64,000 bases of DNA, taken from Halalkalicoccus sp. NIPERK01. Lineage in GTDB: Archaea > Halobacteriota > Halobacteria > Halobacteriales > Halalkalicoccaceae. Numbering within the stretch: position 1 is the first letter of the stretch; every line of letters begins with the position of its first letter. Under the pieces are notes generated by a model. It did no database searches and was not told the origin of the DNA. It worked only from the letters and a program-made list of their open reading frames with translations. Below are positions 26,069 through 35,155 of the stretch, in pieces. The stretch is taken from NCBI RefSeq assembly GCF_030287405.1, contig NZ_JASVVV010000001.1, positions 726,403 through 790,402 on the forward strand, given 5' to 3'. The position numbers and the translations under genes were made by a program.

Positions 26069-26347
26069 ATGCACAAAGACGAACTCCTGGAACTGCACGA
26101 TCAGATGGTCACCATCATGGAGTACTTCAAGCGCCAGGAGGGTGTCGACGAGGACCTCTTTACGCCCTACGACCAGCTCGACGTCGACCCCTCGCACGTC
26201 CACAAGTCCAAGAGCGAGCACAAACACGCCGTGTTCGTCCTCGGCAACGCGCTCGCGAACGCCATGAGCAACGACGAGTTCTCCAGCGCCGGCCGGATCG
26301 GCAAGCGCATGGCCGAACTCGCCGACGACGCCGAGCGGAAAATTTAA
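26069..26347 (+). CDS. UPF0058 family protein
   Basis: 92 residues, all alpha. MHKDELLELHDQMVTIMEYF at the start and SHVHKSKSEHKHAVFVLGNA in the middle are the archaeal UPF0058 signature. No function is established for the family. A TTAACA box at 26038-26043 fits a leaderless start. The stop is followed by an AT-rich stretch that may terminate transcription. Confidence 0.88.
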   Translation: MHKDELLELHDQMVTIMEYFKRQEGVDEDLFTPYDQLDVDPSHVHKSKSEHKHAVFVLGNALANAMSNDEFSSAGRIGKRMAELADDAERKI

Positions 26348-26401
26348 TCTAGTATCTTGACTGTCGGAAGAATTATGTGTTAGTGCCGTCTCTCGGCGGG
26401 C

Positions 26402-28381
26402 ATGCAACCGCGTACGGAGACCCACGTCGCCGGCTGGGAGCCCCGGTCGGCGGCCGACGGCTACGCCGGCCTTCGGGCGCTCGCCGAATCGGGGTTCTCG
26501 GGCGCGATCACCGCGTCGGGGGCCGCCCTGTTCATGCTCAACGGGCGCGCGATCGGCCTCGCCGACGGATCCATCGACTCTTTCGAGGCCGCCCCGCTGA
26601 CCGCCCGCAGCGCGCCACATCCCGCCCTCTCCCTGCTCTTCTCGATGCGGGAACGGGGAAGCGAGACGCGCGCGACCTACTACACGAACGACACGCCGAT
26701 AAGCGAGACGCGCGAGACCCTCGAATCCGGTGGTTTCACCGGCTACGTCGAACTCTCGGAGAACGTCCTCAGCGGCGATTACTTCGTCGTCTACCACCGG
26801 GGTCGCTCGATGAGCGTCGGATTCGTCGGCTCGGCCGACCGACTCATCACGGACGAGGAGGCCGAGTCGCGCCTCGCCGACGAGGTGGGGATCTACACGG
26901 TCGAGGCCGTCGACGTCACCGAGATCGAAATCCCCGAGCCGACGGCCGACACGGGAGGGGCGACCGGTCCCGTCGAAACGGCTCCGACGAGCGAGACGAA
27001 CGAGACGACCGAAACGACGGACGCAGACGCCACCGAAATCGACGCGGCCGAGACCGGCGAGAGCGCGCCAGGCGAACCGGAACCCACCTCAATCCCCGAA
27101 TCAGCATCGGCCGAGGACGGCACCGTACCGGACGAGTTCGCGGACGACTCGCCGGACGCCGGGCCGCCCGATTCGGCCGTATCCGCTGACCCGCTCGAAT
27201 CCGCTGCGTCCGCCGATGCCGACCGCAGGCCGACCGATTCGGAGGGGGGTTCCGAAATCGTGACGTCCGACGACCGGCCATCGGCGTCGAGCGCTTCGTC
27301 GACGGCTGACCGAGCGGCCGGGCCGACCGACCCCCGGGATCGCTGGGGGTCGGTGATCGACGATCCGGTCGAGGACCGGATCGCCGCCGAACGGCAGTGG
27401 CGCGAGACCACCCGGATCCCGTCGCTCGACCCCGAACGAAGCGCGCTCTCGACCGGCGGAGCCGCCGCCGCGGACGCGGCGACCGAGACGACGCCCGAAC
27501 CGAGCGAGGAGGTCCTCTCGCGGGCGCTCGACGCGCTCGAATCGGAGCGGGAGGCCCGCGAGGCCGCGGAACGCACAGTTACGGAGCTCCGCGAGGACGT
27601 CGAACGGCTCGAAGAGCGCCTCGCCGCCGAAGAGCGCGCGTCGACGGCCGAGACCGAACCGGAACCGACGCCGGGGCGGTCGCTGGACCCGGAGACGGCC
27701 CTCTCGGGAACCAACCTCTTCGTCCGCTACGTCTCGAAGGGGGCCGCAACCCTCGAAACCGCCCACGCGGGCGAGGCCGATCGCGAGAGCCTCGCGGGGA
27801 ACCTCCGGCTCGAACGGCGCACCGAGTTCGAGTCCGAGAACGCGGCGGTCGACGGGGAGCCGTTCGAGGCGTTTCTGGACGACCGCCTCGAACACCGGTT
27901 CGCCGAGTGGATCGTCGGCGAGTTGCCGTTCGAACTCGCCGAGACGGGTCACGCCAGCTCGCTCGGCGCGCTCTACGACGCGCTACCCGCGATCGACCGG
28001 ATCGAGTTCCACGGGACGATCGAGGCCGAGGAGGGATCGAGACGGTTCGACGTGATCTGTCGAGACCGCATGGGCGAGGCGCTGTTCGTCGTCGACTGTG
28101 TCGAGACGCGCACGGCGACGACCGAGGATCGGGTGGCCGCGCTCGTCGAGGGCGCGACCGACACGAAGGCGGTCGCGCCCGACCTCGCGGGCGCGATGCT
28201 CGTGACGACGAGCTACTTCGATCCCGGGGCGCTCTCGACGGCCGCGGAGGCGACGCGCTCGGGCCTCCTCGGTGGCGGCTCGCGCGAGAGCTACGTGACG
28301 ATCTCGCGGCGGACGGGCTATCACCTCTGCCTGGTCGAGATGCACGACGGGACGTTTCACGTCACCGTTCCAGAACTCTAG
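26402..28381 (+). CDS. Large multi-domain protein of unknown function (sensor-like repeats, coiled coil, nuclease-like C-domain)
   Basis: 659 residues. (a) Residues 1-180: two similar units, ESGFSGAITASGAALFMLNG and ESGGFTGYVELSENVLSGDY, each a set of strands ending in a glycine turn, somewhat like the PATAN/DUF4388 fold. (b) About 180-370: low-complexity Thr/Glu/Ser/Asp/Ala linker. (c) About 370-425: coiled coil (LDALESEREAREAAERTVTE then LREDVERLEERLAAEERA). (d) About 430-659: a folded domain with FDVICRDRMGEALFVVDCVE and AMLVTTSYFDPGAL, like a PD-(D/E)XK nuclease fold in which the Lys is replaced by Cys. Domain names are inference. Its stop overlaps the convergent HTH gene's stop. Confidence 0.75.
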   Translation: MQPRTETHVAGWEPRSAADGYAGLRALAESGFSGAITASGAALFMLNGRAIGLADGSIDSFEAAPLTARSAPHPALSLLFSMRERGSETRATYYTNDTPISETRETLESGGFTGYVELSENVLSGDYFVVYHRGRSMSVGFVGSADRLITDEEAESRLADEVGIYTVEAVDVTEIEIPEPTADTGGATGPVETAPTSETNETTETTDADATEIDAAETGESAPGEPEPTSIPESASAEDGTVPDEFADDSPDAGPPDSAVSADPLESAASADADRRPTDSEGGSEIVTSDDRPSASSASSTADRAAGPTDPRDRWGSVIDDPVEDRIAAERQWRETTRIPSLDPERSALSTGGAAAADAATETTPEPSEEVLSRALDALESEREAREAAERTVTELREDVERLEERLAAEERASTAETEPEPTPGRSLDPETALSGTNLFVRYVSKGAATLETAHAGEADRESLAGNLRLERRTEFESENAAVDGEPFEAFLDDRLEHRFAEWIVGELPFELAETGHASSLGALYDALPAIDRIEFHGTIEAEEGSRRFDVICRDRMGEALFVVDCVETRTATTEDRVAALVEGATDTKAVAPDLAGAMLVTTSYFDPGALSTAAEATRSGLLGGGSRESYVTISRRTGYHLCLVEMHDGTFHVTVPEL

Positions 28382-28683
28382 CTTTCGACTTCGGCGACGC
28401 CGTCGATCTTCATTCCTTCGAGCGTCTCGATCGTCTCGTCGAGTTTGCCGTCGAGTTCGGAGACGAACTCCTCGGTTCGCTCGGTCGTGATCGCACCCTG
28501 GCTGGAGGGCTCGATGAGGTTCTCCTCCTCGAGGACGCGAAGCGAGTAGCGAACCTTGTGGTGCGGGTAGCCGGTCTCGTTCGACATCTTCACGATCCCG
28601 ATCGGTTCGTTCTCGATGACCATCTTCAGGACCTGAAGGTGTCGTTCCAGCATATCGACTTCTTTCTCAAGCCGGTCTATCAT
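28378..28683 (-). CDS. Winged HTH transcriptional regulator with N-terminal helix
   Basis: 101 residues from the ATG at 28683 (MIDRLEKEVDMLERHLQVLK). After a helix likely to dimerise comes a winged helix: IENEPIGIVKMSNETGYPHH, KVRYSLRVLEEENLIEPSSQ. The C-terminal helix (SELDGKLDETIETLEGMK) resembles known haloarchaeal small regulators. A perfect TTTTAAAA box at 28710-28717 lies about 28 bp upstream. It is divergent from purA. Confidence 0.8.
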   Translation of the reverse strand: MIDRLEKEVDMLERHLQVLKMVIENEPIGIVKMSNETGYPHHKVRYSLRVLEEENLIEPSSQGAITTERTEEFVSELDGKLDETIETLEGMKIDGVAEVES

Positions 28684-28709
28684 GGCATTTGTTAACTTGT
28701 CGTTCGTGC

Positions 28710-28717
28710 TTTTAAAA
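28710..28717 (-). promoter_or_regulatory. TATA-like box of the HTH gene
   Basis: Perfect palindrome TTTTAAAA, about 28 bp upstream of the HTH ATG at 28683 on the minus strand. Being symmetrical, it could also serve the divergent purA promoter. Confidence 0.5.
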
Positions 28718-28837
28718 GTTGCTGTCCACAACGGGACTGCCGAGAGCGTTCGAACGGTTGTCGTGGGATGGATTAACAGTTGCGATCGGTTCGGACGGAC
28801 CGTAATCGGTATGGCGATCGGTCGGAAACCCCCCGCT

Positions 28838-30202
28838 ATGACCGTAACGATCGTGGGTGCCCAGTTGGGCGACGAGGGGAAGGGCGGCGTCGTCGACATC
28901 TACGGCGAGGACGTCGACGTCGTCGCGCGGTATCAGGGCGGCGACAACGCCGGCCACACCGTCGTGTTCGGCGAGGACGAGTACAAGCTCTCGCTGGTCC
29001 CCAGCGGGGCGATCCGCGGGAAGGTCGGCGTGCTCGGCAACGGCTGTGTCGTCAATCCCGAGACGCTCTTCTCGGAGATCGACGCGCTCCGCGAGCGCGG
29101 ACTCGATCCACGGGTGAAAGTCGCCGAACGCGCCCACGTCATCCTGCCGTACCACCGCGTCCTCGACGGGATCGAGGAGAAGGCGAAGGAGGACTCGGAA
29201 CTCGACGCCGGTACCACCGGTAGGGGCATCGGCCCGACCTACGAGGACAAGATCGGTCGCCGGGGGATCCGGATCGGCGACCTGCTCGATCCGGATTCGC
29301 TCAGGTCGAAACTCGAGTACGTCGTCCCCCAGAAGCGCGCGCTCGCCGAGGACGTCTTCGGGGTCTCCGCGAGCGGAGGCTCGTCGGGAGGGAGTTCCGA
29401 CGGCGTCAGCACCGACGAGGCGTTCGACATCTCCAGCCTCTACGAGCAGTACCGCCGATACGGCGAACGACTCGCCGAGGAGGAGATGACCGTCAACGCC
29501 GGGGCGTACCTCACCGAGCGGATCGAGGCCGACGAAAACGTGATGTTCGAGGGCGCGCAGGGCACCTCCATCGACATCGACCACGGGATCTTCCCGTACG
29601 TCACCTCCTCGAACCCCACCGCGGGCTACGCCGCGACCGGAACCGGCGTCGGCCCGACCACGGTCGGGCGGGGCGAGGTGGTGGGGATCGTCAAGGCGTA
29701 CCTCTCGCGGGTCGGCACCGGGCCGCTTCCGACCGAACTGGTCGACGACGACGAGGAGGAACTCGCCGACGAGATCAGGGAGAAGGGCGGGGAGTTCGGC
29801 ACCGTCACGGGCCGGCCACGGCGGATCGGCTGGCTCGACATGCCAATGCTGCGTCACGCCGCCCAGGTGAACGGCTTCACCGGGTTGGCGATCAACCACA
29901 TCGACGTGCTCGCCGGCCTGGGCGACCTGCAGGTGGGCCACGCCTACGAACTCGACGGCGAGGAGATCGAGACGATGCCGACCACCACCGAACGGTGGGG
30001 CGAGTGCGAACCGGTCCTCCGGGGGTTCGACGGCTGGTCCGAACCCGACTGGGCCGACGTCGCCAGCGAGGGCTACGACGCCATCCCCGAGAACGCCCGG
30101 ACCTATCTCGAGTACATCAGCGACGAACTCGACACGCCCATCTACGCCGTCGGCGTCGGTCCCGGCCGCGAACAGACGGTCGTTGTCGAGAGCCCGTTCT
30201 GA
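28838..30202 (+). CDS. purA: Adenylosuccinate synthetase
   Basis: 454 residues from the ATG at 28838 (MTVTIVGAQLGDEGKGGVVD). The GTP loop GAQLGDEGKGG has the catalytic Asp12 and Lys15; QGGDNAGHTVV gives the catalytic His40. GTTGRGIGPTYEDK, FEGAQGTSIDIDHGIFPYVT and the NHIDVLAGL base motif are all present. It makes adenylosuccinate from IMP, Asp and GTP. A Gly/Ser-rich insertion of about 20 residues (SASGGSSGGSSDGVSTDE) in the middle looks like a flexible halophilic loop. Confidence 0.96.
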   Translation: MTVTIVGAQLGDEGKGGVVDIYGEDVDVVARYQGGDNAGHTVVFGEDEYKLSLVPSGAIRGKVGVLGNGCVVNPETLFSEIDALRERGLDPRVKVAERAHVILPYHRVLDGIEEKAKEDSELDAGTTGRGIGPTYEDKIGRRGIRIGDLLDPDSLRSKLEYVVPQKRALAEDVFGVSASGGSSGGSSDGVSTDEAFDISSLYEQYRRYGERLAEEEMTVNAGAYLTERIEADENVMFEGAQGTSIDIDHGIFPYVTSSNPTAGYAATGTGVGPTTVGRGEVVGIVKAYLSRVGTGPLPTELVDDDEEELADEIREKGGEFGTVTGRPRRIGWLDMPMLRHAAQVNGFTGLAINHIDVLAGLGDLQVGHAYELDGEEIETMPTTTERWGECEPVLRGFDGWSEPDWADVASEGYDAIPENARTYLEYISDELDTPIYAVGVGPGREQTVVVESPF

Positions 30203-30218
30203 TCGGTGATCGGTTCGG

Positions 30219-30782
30219 CTATCGGTCCTCGCTGCCCAGCCGCCAGAGCGCGCGGTAGAGCGTCCAGCAGTCCGCATCGTGCTCGTCGGCGACCGCTCGA
30301 CACGTATCGAGAAACCTGCGGTACTCCTCAACCGAGAGCGAGTCGGGGTACGGGTCATCGAGTTCGCCGGCCTCCCAGAGGGCGTCCCACGTCCGGCGGT
30401 CGACGGCCACGTACCGTTCGGGATCGATGAACTGGAGGAACGCGCTCGCGACGGACAGGTCGACGCCTCGCAGTTCGGTCAGGTGCTCGATCCGCACGTC
30501 GAGCGCGTCGGCGTTCGCGGCGTCGACGACGGCCTCCCGGACCGCCGCGCGGTCGTTCTCCCCGAACCGGGCCTCGCCCTCGCGGTGTTCACGGTCGGGG
30601 TACGCACCGAGAAAGCGCCTGTAGTGCCACTGGACGACCCACTCGGCGTCGCGAAACCCGAACTCGCCGTCGACGAACGCCGCCGGATACGTCTCGATCG
30701 CCTCCTGTTCGACCGGGTAGAGCGGTTCCTCCTCTGCGTACTCCTCCGCCTTCTCCTCGATCGTCGAGCGTGTGAGCGTCAT
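30219..30782 (-). CDS. Uncharacterised protein with a helix-hairpin-helix-like segment
   Basis: 187 residues from the ATG at 30782 (MTLTRSTIEEKAEEYAEEEP). Mostly helical. The segment EHLTELRGVDLSVASAFLQF followed by IDPERYVAVDRRTWDALWEA looks like the HhH plus following Asp of DNA-glycosylase-like proteins (L-x-G-V-x-x-x-x-A-S-A-x-L...D), but without a clear catalytic Lys. FRDAEWVVQWHYRRFLG is another well-defined helix. I do not recognise the family with certainty. It is convergent with purA (16 bp gap) and divergent from fdhF. Confidence 0.62.
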   Translation of the reverse strand: MTLTRSTIEEKAEEYAEEEPLYPVEQEAIETYPAAFVDGEFGFRDAEWVVQWHYRRFLGAYPDREHREGEARFGENDRAAVREAVVDAANADALDVRIEHLTELRGVDLSVASAFLQFIDPERYVAVDRRTWDALWEAGELDDPYPDSLSVEEYRRFLDTCRAVADEHDADCWTLYRALWRLGSEDR

Positions 30783-30994
30783 GCCCTCGGTTTCGATGGG
30801 AGACACCCTCAACGTTCGCCTCTGACCGAGGCCCGCGCTGTCGGCAGTGACCGTCCATCGACGGTTGTCGACACGCGGTCTCCACCGAAGTAACCGGACC
30901 ACGGTACATATCAGCCGACGGGACACGCGCAGGCGTTAAGTGGATGGTACGCGTTTACACGGCCAGATGGTCGAACACCGAGGGAGGAAGGACG

Positions 30995-33124
30995 ATGGCG
31001 ACTGAGGAGTCAGAACCGGTCAAGACGATCTGTCCGTACTGCGGCGTGGGCTGTGGGATCCAGGTAAAGCCGGGCGAGGAGCCCGGCGACGTACAGTTCA
31101 TGCCGTGGGGCGAAGCACCGGTCAACGAGGGAAAGATCTGTATCAAGGGCGGCGCGGCGACACAGGTCGTGGACCACGAGGACCGGCTCACCGACCCGCT
31201 GATCAAGGAGGACGGCGAGTTCCGAGAGGCGACGTGGGAGGAGGCCTACGGCCGGATCGTCGAGGAGCTCGAACGCATCCGTGAGGAGTACGGCCCCGAC
31301 GCGATGGGCTTCTACGGATCGTCGAAGACGATGAACGAGGAGAACTACCTCCTCCAGAAGCTCGCCCGACGGTACGGCACGAACAACGTCGACAACTGCA
31401 CGCGGATGTGTCACGCCTCGACCGTCTGGGCGCTGCGGACGAGCCTCGGCGCGGGCGCAATGACCAACAGCATGCAGGACCTCCGCGAGGAGGCCGACGT
31501 CTTCTGGATCCACGGGGCCAACCCCGGCGAACAGCACCCGATCGCCAACAGCGTTTACTTCCGGCAGGCGGTGCTCGAGGGCGCGACGGTCATCCAGGTC
31601 GACCCGCACGCCAACAAGACGACGCGGTCGTTCAAGATCGACGAGACCGACCGCCACATGCACCTCCAGGTCAAGCCGGGCACGGACATCCCGCTCCTCA
31701 ACGTCGTCATCAAGACGATCCTCGAAAAGCACGAGGAGAACCCCGAGGAGGGGTGGATCGACGAGGAGTTCATCGAGGAGCGCACCGAGGGCTTCGAGCA
31801 CCTGAAAGAGACCCTCGAAGGCTTCGATAAGGAGGCCGCCGCCGAGGAGTGTGGCGTTCCACTCGAGGACATCGAACTCGCCGCCGAGAAGTACGCCAGC
31901 GCCGACAGCGCCGCCATCTTCACGGGGATGGGGATGAGCCAGCACGCCTGCGGCGTCGACAACGTCCAGAACGAGATCAACCTCGCGTTGATCACCGGCA
32001 ACCTCGGTCGGCCCGGCACCGGCGTCAACCCCCTTCGCGGCCAGAACAACGTCCAGGGGACCTGCGACGTCGGCGCGATGCCGAACGTCCTGCCCGGCTA
32101 CCAGCTGGTCGACGACGACGAAGCCAGGGAGAGCGTCGAGGAGGTCTGGGGCTTCGAGATCCCAGCGGAACCGGGGCTGACGAACGTCGAGATCTCCCAC
32201 GAGTTCGGCGAGTCGGTCAAGGGGCTGTACGTCATGGGCGAGAACCCCGTGATGAGCGAGCCCGACGCGAACCGGGTCGCCGAACGGATCCAGGAACTGG
32301 AGTTCATGGTCGCCCAGGACATCTTCATGACCGAAACCGCCAAATACGCCGACGTGATCCTGCCGGCGACGACGTGGGCCGAACGCGGCGGCACGGTCAC
32401 CAACACCGATAGGAGAGTCCAGCGGATGCGGCCAGTGGCGAAAGTCCACGAGAACACGAAACACGACCTCGAGATCGTCTCCGAGATCGGAACCCGGCTC
32501 TTCGACGACGGCTTCGACTTCTCGGACCCGGAGGAGGTCTTCGAGGAGCTTCGGCAGGTGTGTCCGAGCTACCACGGCATGACCTACGACGCGCTCGGCG
32601 AGGAGGGGATCCAGTGGCCCTGCTACGAGGAGGGCGACGAGGGCGACCAGTACCTCTACGAGGAGCGCTTCGACACCGAGAGCGGACTCGGCCACATCGA
32701 GGGGGTCCGGCACACCCCGCCGGCGGAGGTCCCCGACGAGGAGTACCCGCTCGTGCTCACCACCGCCCGGCTCGAGGAGCACTACAACACGGGGACGATG
32801 AGCCGGCGGTCGCCGACGCTGAACCGCCAGCACCCCGAGAACTTCGTCGACGTCCACCCGAACGACGCCGAGCGCTACGGCATCGAGGACGGCGAGCAGG
32901 TGACGATCCGTTCGCGACGCGGCGAGATCACCGTCGAGGCGCAGGTCACCGAGGACACCAAGGAGGGCGTGATCTGGACGACGCCGCACTTCGCTGCCGC
33001 TTCGGCGAACCGGCTCACGAACGACGTGCTCGACGAACGGGCGAAGATCCCCGAGTACAAGGCGGCCGCGGCGGAGATCGAGGTCGGCATCGAACCCGCC
33101 GATGGCGCTCCGGCGGACGACTGA
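30995..33124 (+). CDS. fdhF: Formate dehydrogenase alpha subunit (molybdopterin, Fe-S)
   Basis: 709 residues from the ATG at 30995; GGAGG at 30983-30987 is a good Shine-Dalgarno site and a TTAAG box at 30934 places the transcript start after the earlier in-frame ATG at 30944. The [4Fe-4S] ligands are C13, C16, C20 and C49. The Mo ligand is Cys139 in NCTRMCHASTVW (TGT codon, not selenocysteine). The C-terminal molydopterin-binding domain includes EEHYNTGTMSRRSPTLNRQH. It oxidises formate to CO2 in the cytoplasm; no FdhB/C partner genes follow, so the electron acceptor is unknown. Confidence 0.92.
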   Translation: MATEESEPVKTICPYCGVGCGIQVKPGEEPGDVQFMPWGEAPVNEGKICIKGGAATQVVDHEDRLTDPLIKEDGEFREATWEEAYGRIVEELERIREEYGPDAMGFYGSSKTMNEENYLLQKLARRYGTNNVDNCTRMCHASTVWALRTSLGAGAMTNSMQDLREEADVFWIHGANPGEQHPIANSVYFRQAVLEGATVIQVDPHANKTTRSFKIDETDRHMHLQVKPGTDIPLLNVVIKTILEKHEENPEEGWIDEEFIEERTEGFEHLKETLEGFDKEAAAEECGVPLEDIELAAEKYASADSAAIFTGMGMSQHACGVDNVQNEINLALITGNLGRPGTGVNPLRGQNNVQGTCDVGAMPNVLPGYQLVDDDEARESVEEVWGFEIPAEPGLTNVEISHEFGESVKGLYVMGENPVMSEPDANRVAERIQELEFMVAQDIFMTETAKYADVILPATTWAERGGTVTNTDRRVQRMRPVAKVHENTKHDLEIVSEIGTRLFDDGFDFSDPEEVFEELRQVCPSYHGMTYDALGEEGIQWPCYEEGDEGDQYLYEERFDTESGLGHIEGVRHTPPAEVPDEEYPLVLTTARLEEHYNTGTMSRRSPTLNRQHPENFVDVHPNDAERYGIEDGEQVTIRSRRGEITVEAQVTEDTKEGVIWTTPHFAAASANRLTNDVLDERAKIPEYKAAAAEIEVGIEPADGAPADD

Positions 33125-33191
33125 AGGCTCGGCTTCCCATCTCCGGTTTCCGACCCCCGACAGCTATGTCCCTCGGGGGTCGGCTATCGGT

Positions 33192-34397
33192 ATGAACGTC
33201 TACCGTGCGCGCGAGGGGCTCCGCCACGCGTTTCGAGACGTCCTGAACTTCTATTATCCCGACTGCATCGACGTTCGGACTGGTGGCTACGCCGCCCAGA
33301 TCGACGAACGCGACGGGAGCGTCTACGACCCTCGCTCGAAACACCTCGTCGCGACCGCCCGCGCGATCAACAACTTTTCCTTGGGCGTGCTCGCGGACGG
33401 TCCCGAGTGGTGTCGCCCGTCCGCCGAACACGGCCTGCGATTCCTTTCCACCGTTCACTGGGACGGCGAACAGGAAGGCTACGACTGGCTGCTCGACGGG
33501 CGCGACCCCGTGGATCGAACGCGCTACTGCTACGGCCACGCCTTCGCGTTGCTCGCGGGCGCGCGGGCACACCAGGCGGGGATTTCCGGCGGACGAGAGG
33601 AACTCGACAGGGCGTTTTCCGTCCTCGAGGAGCGCTTCTTCGAACCCGAACACCGGCTGTACGCGGATCGCGCCTCGGCGGACTGGTCGGAACTCTCGCC
33701 CTACCGGGGCGCGAACGCGAACATGCACGCCCTCGAGGCGCTGCTCGCGGCGGGCGAGGCCACGGGGGAGGAGCGCTTCTTCGAGCGGGCGTACGACGTC
33801 GCCGAGCGGTTCGCCCGCGCGCTCGCGAGTGAGACCGGCGGCCTGCTGTGGGAGCACTACTCCGAGTCGTGGGAGCACGACCTCTCGCACAACGCCGACG
33901 AACCGGACCACCAGTTCCGCCCGCCGGGCTACCAGCCGAGTCATCACGCCGAGTGGGCGAAACTGCTCTGCCTGCTCGCCGAGTACCGCGATGAGGAGTG
34001 GCTCCTCACGCGCGCGATGGAACTGTTCGACGCCGCGATCCACCTCGGCTGGGACGAGGAGCACGAGGGGCTCTACTACACGGTCGAAGAGTCGGGAGAG
34101 CCGATCGTCGACGGGAAGTACGGCTGGGCGCACGCCGAGGCGATCGGCGCGAGCGCGCTGTTGAGCCGGCATGACCCGTCGTACCTCCGGTGGTACGACC
34201 GGCTCTGGGAGTATTCCACAACCCATCTGATCAACCCCCGGTACGGCAACTGGTACGAGCGGGTCACGCGCGAGGGCGAGCGTCCGGAACCGGACCACGG
34301 GCCCGAAGTCGAACCGGGCTACCACCCGCTGACGAACTGCTGGCTGGCGCTCGAGGCCCTCGACCGCGATCCGAGCGCGTTCTGTTCCCGGGAGTGA
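33192..34397 (+). CDS. AGE family epimerase/isomerase
   Basis: 401 residues from the ATG at 33192 (MNVYRAREGLRHAFRDVLNF). An (alpha/alpha)6-barrel pattern typical of N-acylglucosamine 2-epimerase and mannose/cellobiose epimerases: YGHAFALLAGARAHQAG, SPYRGANANMHALEALLAAG, EHDLSHNADEPDHQFRPPGY and QPSHHAEWAKLLCLLAEY carry the active-site His residues. Substrate is probably a sugar, undefined. It sits between fdhF and yqeC on the same strand without an evident functional link. Confidence 0.87.
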   Translation: MNVYRAREGLRHAFRDVLNFYYPDCIDVRTGGYAAQIDERDGSVYDPRSKHLVATARAINNFSLGVLADGPEWCRPSAEHGLRFLSTVHWDGEQEGYDWLLDGRDPVDRTRYCYGHAFALLAGARAHQAGISGGREELDRAFSVLEERFFEPEHRLYADRASADWSELSPYRGANANMHALEALLAAGEATGEERFFERAYDVAERFARALASETGGLLWEHYSESWEHDLSHNADEPDHQFRPPGYQPSHHAEWAKLLCLLAEYRDEEWLLTRAMELFDAAIHLGWDEEHEGLYYTVEESGEPIVDGKYGWAHAEAIGASALLSRHDPSYLRWYDRLWEYSTTHLINPRYGNWYERVTREGERPEPDHGPEVEPGYHPLTNCWLALEALDRDPSAFCSRE

Positions 34398-34438
34398 GCG
34401 ACCACAACCGGTATCGGACCGAACCGAGTACCCCGGGT

Positions 34439-35155
34439 ATGGACCTCACGGAGGCGCTCCCGACGGAGGGTGTCACCTGCGTCGTCGGGGCCGGCGGGAA
34501 GAAGACGACGCTGTACGCGCTCGCGAACGCGCTCGATCGGGCGGTCGTCACCGCGACGGTGAGAATCCCGATCTTCGATCCCCATGTGGCTCGCGTCGTC
34601 GTCACCGGCGACCCCGCGGGCGCGATCGAGCGAAATGCCGAGTGGCCCCTCGGCGTCGTTCCCGAGCGCGAGGGCGACGACCGCTATCGGGGCTACGACC
34701 CCGAGGTGCTCGACGGCCTCGCGGAGCGGACCGACGTCCCGCTGTTCGTCAAGGCCGACGGCGCGCGCATGCGCGAGTTCAAGGCACCCGGTGACCGGGA
34801 GCCACAGGTACCGGAGAGAGCCGACGCGGTGCTCCCGATCGCGAGCGTCCACGCCGTCGGCAAGCACCTCACGGAGGGTGTCGTCCACCGGCCCGAACGC
34901 GTCGCCGCCATCGCGGGGATCGACCTCGGCGAGGAGATCACCACTGATACCGTGGCGGCGGTACTCGCCAGCCCCGAGGGCGGGCTGAAGGACGTTCCCG
35001 CCGACGCGACCGCGATCCCGCTGTTGAACAAGGTGGACGACCGCGAGGACGAGGCGGTCGCCCGCGAGATCGCCCGCTCGATTCACGAGCGGGCCGACGT
35101 CGAGCGGGTGGTGCTCGCGCGGATGGCCGAGAGCGAGGTCGTGGACGTCATCTGA
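34439..35155 (+). CDS. yqeC: YqeC-like putative selenium/molybdenum cofactor accessory protein
   Basis: 238 residues from the ATG at 34439 (MDLTEALPTEGVTCVVGAGG). The P-loop-like VVGAGGKKTTLYALA, the VKADGARMREFKAPG motif and the PIASVHAVGKHLTEGVVHRP block are characteristic of YqeC. In bacteria the gene is linked to selenium-dependent molybdenum hydroxylases and MobA/MocA. Here it neighbours mobA (convergent, 8-bp overlap at the 3' ends) and lies near fdhF, so a molybdenum-cofactor maturation role is likely; the selenium part is not supported by any Sec codon seen. Confidence 0.85.
   Translation: MDLTEALPTEGVTCVVGAGGKKTTLYALANALDRAVVTATVRIPIFDPHVARVVVTGDPAGAIERNAEWPLGVVPEREGDDRYRGYDPEVLDGLAERTDVPLFVKADGARMREFKAPGDREPQVPERADAVLPIASVHAVGKHLTEGVVHRPERVAAIAGIDLGEEITTDTVAAVLASPEGGLKDVPADATAIPLLNKVDDREDEAVAREIARSIHERADVERVVLARMAESEVVDVI

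Noticed and set aside
30944-30994. Upstream in-frame ATG for the formate dehydrogenase
   Set aside because: A TATA-like TTAAG at 30934 places the transcript start after it, and a GGAGG site precedes the ATG at 30995.
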